A DNA stretch of 18,437 nt from Bacillota bacterium (GCA_023441145.1 JAEZQN010000197.1:1-18437), one strand, 5' to 3'. Positions 1 through 8,789 are shown, counted from the stretch's first letter. The notes: generated from the letters alone by a model not told the origin. Numbers and translations are program-made.

Positions 1-617
1 CCATCACTAACCTTTACCGTGATGTGGCTAGCACCATCTAATACATCACCATTGGTCATAACCAATATCTTATTATCGTCTATATGCACAATAATCCCAG
101 AGGTGTAATGGTTCTCCTCAATAGGATTGTTTAAAATATCTACGCCGGTTTTTATACCATTCACTGTCACTAAGGATTTACCAACTACCATCTTTACACT
201 ACTTAGCTGAGCAAGAAAACTATCATATACATTCTCACTTCCTGGGTTAGTAGTAGGATTCTGAATAGGAGTATGGGTAGGTTTTGGTGTAGTGGTAACT
301 ATTGGAGCCTGACTAGGGAGAGGTGTCTTAGTAGGTAATGCTGTGGAGAGGTTATTAGGGCCATTATTGGTTATATGTACTTGAGCCTTCTCTAACCCGA
401 ATAGATCTTGAAATAAAGGATAAAACGCACAAAAAGTAAAGCATGCTACACCACCAAAGGTTATTGCTAAAGCTATGGTGAAGGCAAACTTCTTTATCTT
501 AGTCTTCTTCTTAGGACGAATGGTCTCCTCAATAAAGGTATAGTGCTCTACATTATTCTTATCTTGTTCTGTATCAGTTCCACTAAAATGTTCTTGACTG
601 AATTTATCATCTGACAT
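1..617 (-). CDS. Membrane-anchored HtrA/DegP-like S1C protein, 5' part only, catalytic His position changed
   Basis: This gene starts at 617 (ATG, with GGGAG just upstream) and runs off the left edge, so about 205 N-terminal residues are visible. The order is a charged cytoplasmic head (1-43, ending in KKKTKIKK), one membrane segment (about 44-66), a Pro/Thr-rich linker (about 92-126), and the start of a trypsin-like fold. The stretch from SGIIV (173) to VKVSDG matches the first strands of HtrA proteases. Where the family has TNxHV with the catalytic His, this protein reads TNGDVL, with Asp at about 191. I infer an extracytoplasmic HtrA-fold protein that may be inactive as a protease. The catalytic Ser and any PDZ domain lie outside the window, so family membership is fairly sure and inactivity is tentative. 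Confidence 0.72.
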   Translation of the reverse strand, partial: MSDDKFSQEHFSGTDTEQDKNNVEHYTFIEETIRPKKKTKIKKFAFTIALAITFGGVACFTFCAFYPLFQDLFGLEKAQVHITNNGPNNLSTALPTKTPLPSQAPIVTTTPKPTHTPIQNPTTNPGSENVYDSFLAQLSSVKMVVGKSLVTVNGIKTGVDILNNPIEENHYTSGIIVHIDDNKILVMTNGDVLDGASHITVKVSD

Positions 618-655
618 AAATTACTCCCTTACAACACATTTTTAGCTTACATAAG

Positions 656-682
656 ATTATATTATCATCAACATATGAACAA
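656..682 (-). promoter_or_regulatory. Candidate sigma-A promoter for the HtrA-like gene
   Basis: On the minus strand a perfect TATAAT (656-661) lies 39 bases upstream of the start codon. TTGTTC (677-682) stands in as a -35 with a short 15-base spacer. The -10 is convincing and the -35 is weak. Confidence 0.45.
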
Positions 683-690
683 TATATGAA

Positions 691-710
691 TAGTTTGTAA
701 ACACAAACTA
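691..710. promoter_or_regulatory. Perfect palindrome in the divergent intergenic region, possible operator
   Basis: TAGTTTGT-AAAC-ACAAACTA is an 8-bp perfect inverted repeat with a 4-base centre. It lies between the divergent HtrA-like gene and mutS2, just upstream of the candidate promoter on the minus side. Its size and position fit a dimeric regulator site. It could also be a chance palindrome in AT-rich DNA. No regulator can be named. Confidence 0.35.
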
Positions 711-809
711 ATTGTTTTATTTTATCTGTAAATAAGTTAAAATAGAACTAAATTATATACCTAACAATTCTCTTATCTATATAAATAACTACGGTAGAAA
801 GGCTAAGTA

Positions 810-3191
810 ATGAATCCAAAAGTATTAAACACTTTAGAATATAATAAGATTATAACGCAATTGTCTGAAAATGCTAGCTCTACTTTAGGAAAGGAGCTTT
901 GTAATCATCTACTTCCTAGTTCTAACCTAGCTGAAATCAATAGTTTGCAACAGGAAACAGCAGATGCTCTTAGCCGTCTTCTTAAAAAAGGAAGCCTGAG
1001 CTTTAGAGGTGCTAAGGACATTAGAGCCAGCCTGAAACGGCTTGAAGTAGGAGGTACTCTTGGTACCATTGAACTTCTTAATATCAGCTCCCTCTTAGAC
1101 TGTGCATTACGCGTGAAAGCATATGGAAGAGATGATAATGAGGAGGAGTTAAGAGATACCTTATCTGAACTATTCAATGGCTTAGAGCCTTTGACACCAC
1201 TTAATAATGAACTTAAGAGATGCATTATTTCTGAAGAGGAAATAAGTGATGATGCTAGTCCTACCTTAAAGAGCATACGTCGCTCCATTAAATCAACGGG
1301 AGCACAGGTTCATGATCAGCTAAACCAGATAGTAACCTCTAGTTCGGGTAGAACCATGTTGATGGACGCTATTATAACTATGCGAAACGGTCGCTACTGT
1401 CTTCCAGTAAAGGCTGAGTACCGTTCCAAATTTCCAGGAATGATTCATGACCAATCCTCAACCGGCTCCACTCTATTTATAGAGCCTATGTCAGTAGTGA
1501 AATTAAACAATGCCATACGAGAATACGAAATAAAGGAACAAGAAGAAATTGAGCGTATACTTGCTCAGTTAAGTAATCTTGCAGGAGAGCAGATACCTGC
1601 TCTAGCATATAATCTTGAAGCAGTAAGTAACCTAGACTTTATTTTTGCAAGAGCATACTTGGCAAAACAAATGAAGGCATCTCAACCTACTTTTAATGAA
1701 GATGGCTATATTAATATCAAAAAAGGCCGTCATCCACTTATTGATAGTAAAAAGGTTGTCCCAATTGATATTTATCTTGGTAAAGAATTTCATTTGCTAA
1801 TCATAACAGGCCCTAATACAGGAGGCAAAACCGTATCCTTAAAGACCGTTGGGTTATTTACCTTGATGGGACAGGCCGGGTTACACATCCCTGCTTTTGA
1901 TGGTTCTTCTCTGGCCGTATTTCATGAGGTTTATGCAGACATTGGAGATGAGCAAAGCATTGAACAAAGCTTAAGTACCTTCTCCTCTCATATGACCAAT
2001 ACGATTTCTATTTTAAATCAAGCAGACTATCACTCTTTGGTGCTATTTGATGAACTTGGGGCAGGTACTGACCCAACTGAGGGAGCTGCCTTGGCAATGT
2101 CCATCCTTTCTCATCTACACCAACGAGGAATTCGCACCATAGCCACTACCCACTACAGTGAGCTTAAGGTTTACGCTCTCACTACAGAAGGTGTGGAAAA
2201 TGCTTGTTGCGAATTTTCTGTAGAAACCCTGCAGCCAACCTACCGCCTTTTAATTGGTATTCCTGGTAAGAGTAATGCTTTCGCTATCTCTAGTAAGCTA
2301 GGACTTTCTGATGCCATTATCAACGATGCTAAGTTAAGGATTACCACAGAGGATAAGAAATTCGAGGATTTACTCTCCGACTTAGAGGAAAAACGCATTA
2401 CAATAGAGAAAGAACAGGAAGAAATAAAGCGTTATAAGGAAGAGACAGCCGCCTTACAGAATAAATTAAAAGAAAAAAGTGCTAAAATGGATTCCTCCAA
2501 AGAAAAGATTCTTAGAGAAGCCAATGAAGAGGCCAGACGAATCTTACAGGAAGCAAAGGATTATGCCGATAGCACCATTAAGAAGTATAACAAGTGGGCA
2601 GGTGAAAGTGGCCTTAATAGGGAGATGGAGCAAGAAAGAAATGCTCTTAGAAATCGTCTGAAGGAAACTGACTCCTCCCTGATTAAAAAAGATAAAAATC
2701 AACGAAAAAAAGCAAACAAACCTAATGATTTTAAACTTGGAGATGCTGTTTTTGTTATTTCCTTAAATCTAAAGGGTACCATCAGCTCTCTTCCAAACGC
2801 CAAAGGGGATTGTTTCGTACAAATGGGAATTCTTCGTTCCCAGGTGAATATCAACGATTTAGAGTTAATTGATGAACCTGAGATTACTGGTCCTAACCTA
2901 CAAAAAACAGGCAGTGGTAAAATCAAAATGAGCAAAAGCTTTCAGATTAGTCCTGAGTTAAACATTATCGGAAAGACTGTCGATGAAGCCCTCTCTATTG
3001 TAGAGAAATATTTGGATGATGCTTACCTAGCCCATTTACCTCAAATCACGATTATTCACGGACGTGGTACTGGCGCTCTCAAAAATGCTGTTCACAGCCT
3101 TTTAAAGCGAATAAAATATGTGAAAAGCTATCGTATAGGTGGCTTTGGCGAAGGTGATCACGGGGTTACAATTGTCCAGTTTAAAGAATAA
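810..3191 (+). CDS. mutS2: MutS2 ATPase with C-terminal Smr domain
   Basis: MutS2 is a MutS-family ATPase not used in mismatch repair. In Firmicutes it is linked to suppression of recombination and to rescue of collided ribosomes. The 793-residue protein has the usual length and order: N-terminal core and clamp helices, Walker A GPNTGGKT (334-341), Walker B ending in DE (414-415) followed by LGAGTDP, a Glu/Lys-rich coiled coil (about 515-620), a basic linker, and an Smr domain (about 715-793) with HGRGTG at 750. AGAAAGG precedes the ATG. The N-terminal Smr motif, LDxRG in many homologues, is LNIIG here (717-721); I recall similar clostridial variants. It is the first gene of an apparent three-gene plus-strand unit with a two-component pair. 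Confidence 0.96.
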   Translation: MNPKVLNTLEYNKIITQLSENASSTLGKELCNHLLPSSNLAEINSLQQETADALSRLLKKGSLSFRGAKDIRASLKRLEVGGTLGTIELLNISSLLDCALRVKAYGRDDNEEELRDTLSELFNGLEPLTPLNNELKRCIISEEEISDDASPTLKSIRRSIKSTGAQVHDQLNQIVTSSSGRTMLMDAIITMRNGRYCLPVKAEYRSKFPGMIHDQSSTGSTLFIEPMSVVKLNNAIREYEIKEQEEIERILAQLSNLAGEQIPALAYNLEAVSNLDFIFARAYLAKQMKASQPTFNEDGYINIKKGRHPLIDSKKVVPIDIYLGKEFHLLIITGPNTGGKTVSLKTVGLFTLMGQAGLHIPAFDGSSLAVFHEVYADIGDEQSIEQSLSTFSSHMTNTISILNQADYHSLVLFDELGAGTDPTEGAALAMSILSHLHQRGIRTIATTHYSELKVYALTTEGVENACCEFSVETLQPTYRLLIGIPGKSNAFAISSKLGLSDAIINDAKLRITTEDKKFEDLLSDLEEKRITIEKEQEEIKRYKEETAALQNKLKEKSAKMDSSKEKILREANEEARRILQEAKDYADSTIKKYNKWAGESGLNREMEQERNALRNRLKETDSSLIKKDKNQRKKANKPNDFKLGDAVFVISLNLKGTISSLPNAKGDCFVQMGILRSQVNINDLELIDEPEITGPNLQKTGSGKIKMSKSFQISPELNIIGKTVDEALSIVEKYLDDAYLAHLPQITIIHGRGTGALKNAVHSLLKRIKYVKSYRIGGFGEGDHGVTIVQFKE

Positions 3192-3199
3192 TTATTACT

Positions 3200-3223
3200 C
3201 CAGCCACAGGTTCTTGTGGCTGG
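3200..3223 (+). promoter_or_regulatory. Intercistronic hairpin between mutS2 and the response regulator
   Basis: CCAGCCACA (3200-3208) and TGTGGCTGG (3215-3223) form a perfect 9-bp stem with the 6-base loop GGTTCT. It starts 8 bases after the mutS2 stop and ends 12 bases before the response-regulator ribosome site. No T-run follows, so it is not a normal intrinsic terminator. An mRNA processing or stabilising structure, or a weak attenuator, would fit. Confidence 0.55.
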
Positions 3224-3248
3224 CACTAAACATACAGGAGGATATCAA

Positions 3249-3965
3249 ATGGTAACCAAACAAAAAATACTAATTGTAGATGATGACTCTAACATAGCAG
3301 AGTTAATCTCACTCTACCTGACAAAAGAGTGCTTTGATACATTAATCGTCTATGATGGAGAAGAAGCTCTACAAAATTTCCCTTCCTTCAAGCCAGATTT
3401 AATTTTACTTGATTTAATGCTTCCAGGCATAGATGGTTATGAAGTATGTCGGGAAATCAGAAAAGTCTCCTCTGTACCAATTATCATGCTATCAGCTAAG
3501 GGTGAGATTTTTGATAAGGTATTGGGATTAGAGTTAGGCGCTGATGATTATATGATTAAGCCTTTTGATTCTAAGGAGCTTGTGGCTAGAGTAAAAGCCG
3601 TATTGCGTCGTTTTCATACTACTCCTTCTCCAGAAACTACTCCTGAGACAAACAAGCTTACTGGTGAATATGTGGAATATCCAGACCTTACTATTAGCCT
3701 GACCAACTATACAGTAATCTGTGAAGGAAAACGAGTGGATATGCCACCAAAGGAATTAGAATTATTCTATTTTCTTGCCTCCCATCCAAATCAGGTATTT
3801 ACAAGGGAGCAGCTATTAGATCACATCTGGAGTTATGAATATCTAGGGGATACCAGAACCGTGGATGTACATATAAAAAGACTGAGGGAAAAAATCAAAG
3901 ATCATACAGCATGGTCATTAGCAACAGTTTGGGGAATCGGATACAAATTCGAAACTAGACTGTAA
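3249..3965 (+). CDS. OmpR/PhoB-family response regulator
   Basis: A two-domain transcription factor of 238 residues from the chosen start. The ATG at 3249 has a perfect AGGAGG at 3236-3241; an upstream in-frame GTG at 3216 lies inside the hairpin and has no ribosome site, so I reject it. The receiver domain (about 5-120) has the acidic pocket at 11-13, the phospho-acceptor Asp55 in LLDLMLPG, and the KPF switch lysine. The winged-helix output domain (about 140-236) has the typical RTVDVHIKRLREKI recognition region and an ending with GIGYKF. The sensor kinase follows after 17 bases and is its evident partner. Its targets are unknown, though the adjacent palindrome at 691-710 is a possible site. 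Confidence 0.93.
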   Translation: MVTKQKILIVDDDSNIAELISLYLTKECFDTLIVYDGEEALQNFPSFKPDLILLDLMLPGIDGYEVCREIRKVSSVPIIMLSAKGEIFDKVLGLELGADDYMIKPFDSKELVARVKAVLRRFHTTPSPETTPETNKLTGEYVEYPDLTISLTNYTVICEGKRVDMPPKELELFYFLASHPNQVFTREQLLDHIWSYEYLGDTRTVDVHIKRLREKIKDHTAWSLATVWGIGYKFETRL

Positions 3966-3982
3966 GAAATGGAAGGGATAGC

Positions 3983-5395
3983 ATGAAACGAACCTTATTT
4001 GTAAAGTACGCGCTTTCCTTTTTGGCTACATTTCTAATCCTCTTCTTTAGCATAAATACTGTAGCAAAATCATATATACGGGAAACGATTACAAATAACA
4101 AGCTGTCAGAGCTATGGCAGCTAACAGAAACAGTTAGTAGCGAATATCAAGACCTATATACAGATAACACCTATGACATAAAGGAGATGGAAAAACACTT
4201 AAGAGCAGTTTCCTACTTAAGTAACACTCGTATTTGGGTAACAAACTCCTATGGACTGGTGCAAGCAGATTCTTATGGAAAGATAATTTCAGGGAAACTC
4301 AAATTATCCTTTCTAGACCCTAATCTTTTAAGTTATCAGACGAAGTCTGGATTAGAGTTTAATTCTTACTTTGAGGGCCCTACAATGGTTGCCGTAAATA
4401 GTATTATTAATAACATGTCCACAAAGGGTTACATCGTTGTGTTTATGTCTGAAAAACAAGTGGATGCCAATGTAGTAATGATTACCAACACTCTAAACAC
4501 CCTCCTTTTATTCTTTGGTCTGATCTTAGTCCTACTACTGATAAGTATCTATTTATTTACTATAAGACCATTGCACCGATTGATAAAGGCTGCAAAACAA
4601 TATGGAATTGGGCATTTTGACAAGCCTATGAAGCTAAAGACCAATGATGAATTTAATGAGCTAGTAACGACGATCAACTTTATGGGTTCTGAGCTCAATA
4701 GCCTAGAGGAGTATCAGAAAAAGTTTGTAGCCAATATAAGCCATGACTTTAGAAGTCCGTTAACTTCCATCAAAGGGTATGCAGAAGCTATTTTAGATGG
4801 AACCATTCCATATGAAAACCAAAACAAATATATCGATATCATCATATTTGAGACAGAACGTCTCAACAAATTAACCAATAACTTACTAACACTAAATAGC
4901 TTTGAAAGAAACGGTGCAATGCTTAACATTACTACCTTTGATATTAATAAGGTAATCAAGAAAACAGTAACTACCTTTGAGGGCTCCTGCACAAAGAAGA
5001 AGCTAACCATCAACCTTGTATTTTCAGAAAAAGAGCTATATGTAAGTGCCGACATTGATAAGATTCAGCAGGTTCTCTACAACTTAATTGATAATGCTAT
5101 CAAATTCAGCCCTAGTAATAGCCGAATTAAGATTAATACCTCTGAAAAAGGGGAGAAGGCCTTTATCTCTGTAAAAGACTATGGCATTGGAATACCAAAG
5201 GAGAGTATCAAAAAAATCTGGGAGCGATTCTATAAGACGGACACTTCTAGAGGCAAGGATAAAAAAGGAACTGGGCTTGGCCTTTCCATTACAAAAGAAA
5301 TTATTACACAACACAACGAAAATATAAATGTAATTAGCACAGAAGGAGTAGGTACAGAATTCATCTTCTCTCTCCCTCTAGCTGTAGAAGAATAA
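3983..5395 (+). CDS. Membrane sensor histidine kinase (HAMP, HisKA, HATPase)
   Basis: A 470-residue kinase that should phosphorylate the response regulator just upstream. It has a first membrane helix (about 9-27), an extracellular sensor region of about 145 residues, a second helix (about 173-194), HAMP (about 195-245), and a dimerisation/phospho-acceptor domain with ISHDFRSPLTS carrying His254. The ATPase domain shows the N box (NLIDNAIKFSP), G1 (DYGIGIP), an F-box-like FYKTD, and G2 (KGTGLGLSI). All catalytic motifs are intact. GGAAGGGA precedes the ATG. The sensor domain is not one I recognise by name; a PAS/Cache-like fold is likely from its size and position. The gene ends just before the terminator at 5401-5442. 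Confidence 0.93.
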   Translation: MKRTLFVKYALSFLATFLILFFSINTVAKSYIRETITNNKLSELWQLTETVSSEYQDLYTDNTYDIKEMEKHLRAVSYLSNTRIWVTNSYGLVQADSYGKIISGKLKLSFLDPNLLSYQTKSGLEFNSYFEGPTMVAVNSIINNMSTKGYIVVFMSEKQVDANVVMITNTLNTLLLFFGLILVLLLISIYLFTIRPLHRLIKAAKQYGIGHFDKPMKLKTNDEFNELVTTINFMGSELNSLEEYQKKFVANISHDFRSPLTSIKGYAEAILDGTIPYENQNKYIDIIIFETERLNKLTNNLLTLNSFERNGAMLNITTFDINKVIKKTVTTFEGSCTKKKLTINLVFSEKELYVSADIDKIQQVLYNLIDNAIKFSPSNSRIKINTSEKGEKAFISVKDYGIGIPKESIKKIWERFYKTDTSRGKDKKGTGLGLSITKEIITQHNENINVISTEGVGTEFIFSLPLAVEE

Positions 5396-5400
5396 AGGGT

Positions 5401-5442
5401 AAAAAACTCTAGCCAGTACTACTGTATAGGCTAGAGTTTTTT
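5401..5442. terminator. Bidirectional intrinsic terminator between the sensor kinase and trmL
   Basis: A perfect 14-bp stem pairs 5401-5414 (A6 then CTCTAGCC) with 5429-5442 (GGCTAGAG then T6), with a 14-base loop. A-run and T-run flank the GC part symmetrically, so it can end transcription from both convergent units. Confidence 0.92.
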
Positions 5443-5466
5443 ATATTTAGAATAGATGTATCGTTA

Positions 5467-5967
5467 TTATCGTTCATTCCAGTCATGATGATGAAGCTGC
5501 CCCATCAGCTTCATATGGTCAAATTTGTGTTGTCTAAGGGCCTCATACAGCACAATTGCCACAGAATTACTTAAATTTAAGGAGCGAATATCACCAATCA
5601 TAGGGATTCGAATGGAGGTTTCCTTATAATCCAAAAGTATTTCTTCTGGTATTCCAGCACTTTCCTTCCCAAACACAATATAGGCATTCTCGTCATACTC
5701 TACTTCAGAATATACATGCTGAGCCTTGGTTGTAGCCATGTATAGCTTTGCCTCTGGATTCTTATCTAAGAAATCCTGAAAGTTAGTATACACCGTTACA
5801 TCTAGTTGGTCCCAGTAATCAAGTCCTGCTCTTTTAATCTGCTTTTCATCAAGACGAAAACCCAAAGGCTCAATTAAATGAAGCCTTGCTCCTGCTGCTA
5901 CACAGGTTCTTCCTATATTGCCTGTATTGGCAGGTATCTCAGGTTCCAGCAATACAATGTTTATCAT
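5467..5967 (-). CDS. trmL: tRNA (cytidine/uridine-34 2'-O)-methyltransferase, TrmL/YibK type
   Basis: A SPOUT-class enzyme that 2'-O-methylates the wobble nucleotide of certain leucine tRNAs using AdoMet. The 166 residues include the N-terminal PEIPANTGNIGRTC signature (9-22), the GAxLHLIEPLGF strand, and the trefoil-knot AdoMet site with FGKESAGIPEE (99-109) and the C-terminal IRSLNLSNSVAIVLYE (127-142). It is slightly longer than the E. coli enzyme because of a His-rich tail. AGAGGA precedes the ATG. It lies 23 bases downstream of the AIR-synthase-related gene and is probably co-transcribed with it. Confidence 0.95.
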   Translation of the reverse strand: MINIVLLEPEIPANTGNIGRTCVAAGARLHLIEPLGFRLDEKQIKRAGLDYWDQLDVTVYTNFQDFLDKNPEAKLYMATTKAQHVYSEVEYDENAYIVFGKESAGIPEEILLDYKETSIRIPMIGDIRSLNLSNSVAIVLYEALRQHKFDHMKLMGQLHHHDWNER

Positions 5968-5990
5968 ATTTAATTCCTCTTTTCTAGCTC

Positions 5991-6974
5991 CTATTTCACT
6001 TTGTAAAGTTCATCACATTTTGGTGGTTCTAGAAATCTTTTTTCCTCTTCATTTATAACCACCCTGTCATTGCCCTTATTTACCTTGCCAATGACTGCAG
6101 CTGGTATGCCTGCCTCTTCTAAAGCTGCTACCAACTCCCTTCCTCTAAAGGTTCCCATAAGCATGGAACCACTAGAAATCAACAAATAAGGATTAAGGTC
6201 ATAAAACTCACATATCTCAACCGTTTCTTGTCTTATAGGAATGCTCTTAAGCCAAATCTCCAACCCTACATTAGAGGCCTCTGCAATCTCCCAAAGGGCA
6301 CCATATACTCCACCTTCTGTTACATCATGCATGCTAGTAACCTCATACTGTTTTCCGATCTTTGCTTCCTTTACTACAGAGATATAATCCATAAAGTTCT
6401 TGGCACCTGCAATAAAATCTCTCGTATATCTAGTGAGGAGTTCTTCCTCTTTTGCCTTAGCAATAATAGCGGTTCCCTCTAAACCTGCCCATTTCGTCAT
6501 GACAATATCCTGTCCTGGCTTTAACCCCGAGGTAGTTACCATGTCTTCCTTGGTCAGCCTACCTACACCTGTAATACTCGCTATTGGCTGGTTTACGGCT
6601 GCTGTAACCTCAGTATGGCCACCCATAATCTCAATATTAAGCTCCCTACAAGAATCCTCTAGCTCTGTCATAATCTCCTTTAGAGTCTGCTCTGTAGTCT
6701 CTTCTGGAAGAAGTAAGGTTACCATGATACCAATCATTTCTGCCCCACTTGAGGCAATATCATTGGCAGTAATATGGGCAGCTAGATGACCTACATCCTT
6801 TATAGTACCGGTAATGGGATCAGAGGACAATACCATAACTTCAGCCAGGGATGTATCTACATAAGAGCAATCTTCTCCTACATTAGGTCGAATTAAAACC
6901 TCCTCACGTCTGTGATGTATTTGCTTAAAAACGGAGCGTTTTAGAACACTTTCTGGTATTTTACCTATCTTCAT
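5991..6974 (-). CDS. AIR-synthase-related protein (PurM/HypE superfamily), substrate unknown
   Basis: A stand-alone member of the PurM/HypE/SelD/ThiL ATP-binding superfamily, 327 residues from the chosen start. Residues near the N-terminus (GEDCSYVD) and the middle block (TANDIASSGAEM, then GGHTEVT) match the conserved metal/ATP site, and the C-terminal half is the AIRS_C fold with a HDVTEGGV motif. I chose the ATG at 6972-6974 because GAGGTG lies 4 bases upstream; an ATG 12 bases further upstream overlaps that ribosome site and has none of its own. No hydrogenase maturation or purine genes are nearby, so a HypE or PurM role is not supported. The reaction is unknown. Confidence 0.85.
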   Translation of the reverse strand: MKIGKIPESVLKRSVFKQIHHRREEVLIRPNVGEDCSYVDTSLAEVMVLSSDPITGTIKDVGHLAAHITANDIASSGAEMIGIMVTLLLPEETTEQTLKEIMTELEDSCRELNIEIMGGHTEVTAAVNQPIASITGVGRLTKEDMVTTSGLKPGQDIVMTKWAGLEGTAIIAKAKEEELLTRYTRDFIAGAKNFMDYISVVKEAKIGKQYEVTSMHDVTEGGVYGALWEIAEASNVGLEIWLKSIPIRQETVEICEFYDLNPYLLISSGSMLMGTFRGRELVAALEEAGIPAAVIGKVNKGNDRVVINEEEKRFLEPPKCDELYKVK

Positions 6975-7136
6975 GTTACACCTCATTTAATTAGAGAGAA
7001 AGGCCATCGCACCAAGAGCTTCTTAGGTACAACAGCCTATCTCGATATTTGTGCAAATTTAGTTTATAAAATGTTACTGTTAGCAAGAAGGAATGAATTA
7101 CTAATTACCCTCTACTTTATTCTATTAATTAATGGT

Positions 7137-8729
7137 CTACCCAGCCAAATCTGTTACAGTGTTTTCCGTAGAAGGAGGAGTCCCAGTACCATCTGTTGGT
7201 GTAGGATCTGTTGTTGCTGGTGGTGTACCACCTGAGTTATCCGTTGCTGGTGGTGTTGGTGCTGGTGTTGGTGTACCTGTTGCTGGTGTATCCGGTGTTG
7301 GTGTCGGTTTGTCGTTCCCACCTGGCTTTTTCGTTGGTGGTGGTGTAGGAGTCTCTGTCTCCACTGGCTTAGTTCCTACTGTGATGTAGGCTGGAGCAGC
7401 ACGGTAAGAACTAAAATTAATCTCTTCCTTACTTACCTGTTTACCATCTATATACACAATCTTATACAGATATGCCTTATATCCTGTATGAGCTGTCTGG
7501 GTAATCTCCTTATACTCTGTATCCTTTTCAGGATCCTCGGTAATAACATCTTCACCTGGCTTAACTACCTGTACGATATCGTTGACATACTTAATGGTAC
7601 GATTGCTAGGTCTTGTCTCGTGTCCATATACCTTAAAGGTAATAGAGCTACCTTGTGTATAGGCCTCTACATACATTGGCACATCAGTATTGTTTTTAAA
7701 CTTTAAATCTTTGTAAGCTTGTGTTGTTCCACCCGCAACTGCAGCATCAAAGGCTGGTTTTACATAATCAACAACCATAGAGTGATTGGAACGTTCCACA
7801 ATCTCAACTTCTGCCTGAAGAAGAGCATTATATAAAGTAGTACTTACCTGGCAAACGCCACCACCAATACTTTGTATAACAACACCATTTTCATAAGCTC
7901 CGCCTTCTTTCCATCCATTGGCTTTGTTAAATGGTGCAAAATGCTCATAAGCAGAGAACGTCTCTCCTGGCGCAATTACACTACCGGAGATTAATCTAGC
8001 ACCATTTCTAATATTGGATGCACGGTTAGAGGAAGAACCTCTATAATAAGTGGTTGCAGAACCAAGTAAATCCTTACAAAGTAATGCCTTTTCTTTCGTT
8101 ATCGTAGGCTCAAGCTTAGTTATTACTGCATCAATGACAACATCATTCTTGTCCCACTTTTCTCCTACTGCTTCAAGAAGAAGCTTTTTGGTAGCCTCTA
8201 CATCAGTACCTATTCCAACTTGAGAATCAGTTACACTAAAAGAATCTCCCTTTTTGGTAATAGTTGCATTCTTAGCTTCCTGATTAAACGCAGAGCACTC
8301 TGCCAAAGTGTCTTGTACCTTAGCTTCATCTATAGTAAATATAAGGTTAAACACCTTGTTTTCGTTTTCAATGTCCTTTAATTCCTTGTAACGTTTGATT
8401 AAGTTGCCTGACTTGCCAACTGCTAAAGCTTGCTCTACATAATCATTGGCTACCGCTGAGCATCCTAACTTTTCCATAGTTGTCTCAACTTTTTGGTCTC
8501 CAACCTTTATTGTAACCTTTTTGTTCTGTAATGATGTTATGTAGTCATTAACAGCTGCTTCGGCTTGTTCCTTTGTCATATTGCCTACATCAATGGTATC
8601 AATATAAACGCCCTTGCAGATAATATTGTCATCAATATCCGCATAGGCTCCTAAGCCAATGGTCCCAATAACAATAACAAGTACTAAAGTTGTCAGAACA
8701 AAGATTAAACACTTACTTCTTTTTCTCAT
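7137..8729 (-). CDS. VanW-family surface protein with G5-like domain and Pro/Thr tail
   Basis: A 530-residue extracytoplasmic protein. An N-terminal membrane anchor (about 8-28) is followed by putative peptidoglycan-binding repeats (to about 220), a VanW domain (about 227-355) with GARLISGSVIAPGETFS and GGGVCQVSTTLYNAL, and a G5-like domain (about 405-452) ending in ITVGTKP. A Pro/Thr/Gly tail of about 75 residues (low-complexity TPTP repeats) closes it. The family occurs in Gram-positive cell envelopes; its biochemical role is not settled, and vancomycin resistance should not be inferred from the name. AAAGGGGA precedes the ATG. The tail probably spans the wall; no LPXTG-type anchor is seen. 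Confidence 0.9.
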   Translation of the reverse strand: MRKRSKCLIFVLTTLVLVIVIGTIGLGAYADIDDNIICKGVYIDTIDVGNMTKEQAEAAVNDYITSLQNKKVTIKVGDQKVETTMEKLGCSAVANDYVEQALAVGKSGNLIKRYKELKDIENENKVFNLIFTIDEAKVQDTLAECSAFNQEAKNATITKKGDSFSVTDSQVGIGTDVEATKKLLLEAVGEKWDKNDVVIDAVITKLEPTITKEKALLCKDLLGSATTYYRGSSSNRASNIRNGARLISGSVIAPGETFSAYEHFAPFNKANGWKEGGAYENGVVIQSIGGGVCQVSTTLYNALLQAEVEIVERSNHSMVVDYVKPAFDAAVAGGTTQAYKDLKFKNNTDVPMYVEAYTQGSSITFKVYGHETRPSNRTIKYVNDIVQVVKPGEDVITEDPEKDTEYKEITQTAHTGYKAYLYKIVYIDGKQVSKEEINFSSYRAAPAYITVGTKPVETETPTPPPTKKPGGNDKPTPTPDTPATGTPTPAPTPPATDNSGGTPPATTDPTPTDGTGTPPSTENTVTDLAG

Positions 8730-8761
8730 TACTTTCTATCCCCTTTAAACTTCATTGTTCC

Positions 8762-8789
8762 ATTGTAACATATTTCATAAAATTATCAA
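8762..8789 (-). promoter_or_regulatory. Candidate promoter for the VanW-family gene
   Basis: On the minus strand TTGATA (8784-8789) and TACAAT (8762-8767) are separated by 16 bases. They lie about 33 bases upstream of the start codon, downstream of the small membrane-protein gene. Confidence 0.55.

Noticed and set aside
3216..3248. GTG start extending the response regulator by 11 codons
   Set aside because: It lies within the intercistronic hairpin and has no ribosome site; the ATG at 3249 has a perfect AGGAGG.
5991..6974. HypE hydrogenase maturation factor or PurM
   Set aside because: Superfamily motifs are present, but HypE's C-terminal Cys is absent and no hydrogenase or purine genes are nearby.
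7132..7389. Gly/Val-rich 85-codon plus-strand open frame
   Set aside because: It is the complement of the low-complexity Pro/Thr tail of the VanW-family protein.
7137..8729. Vancomycin-resistance gene
   Set aside because: The VanW domain is widespread in Firmicute envelope proteins; no van ligase, dehydrogenase or dipeptidase is nearby.
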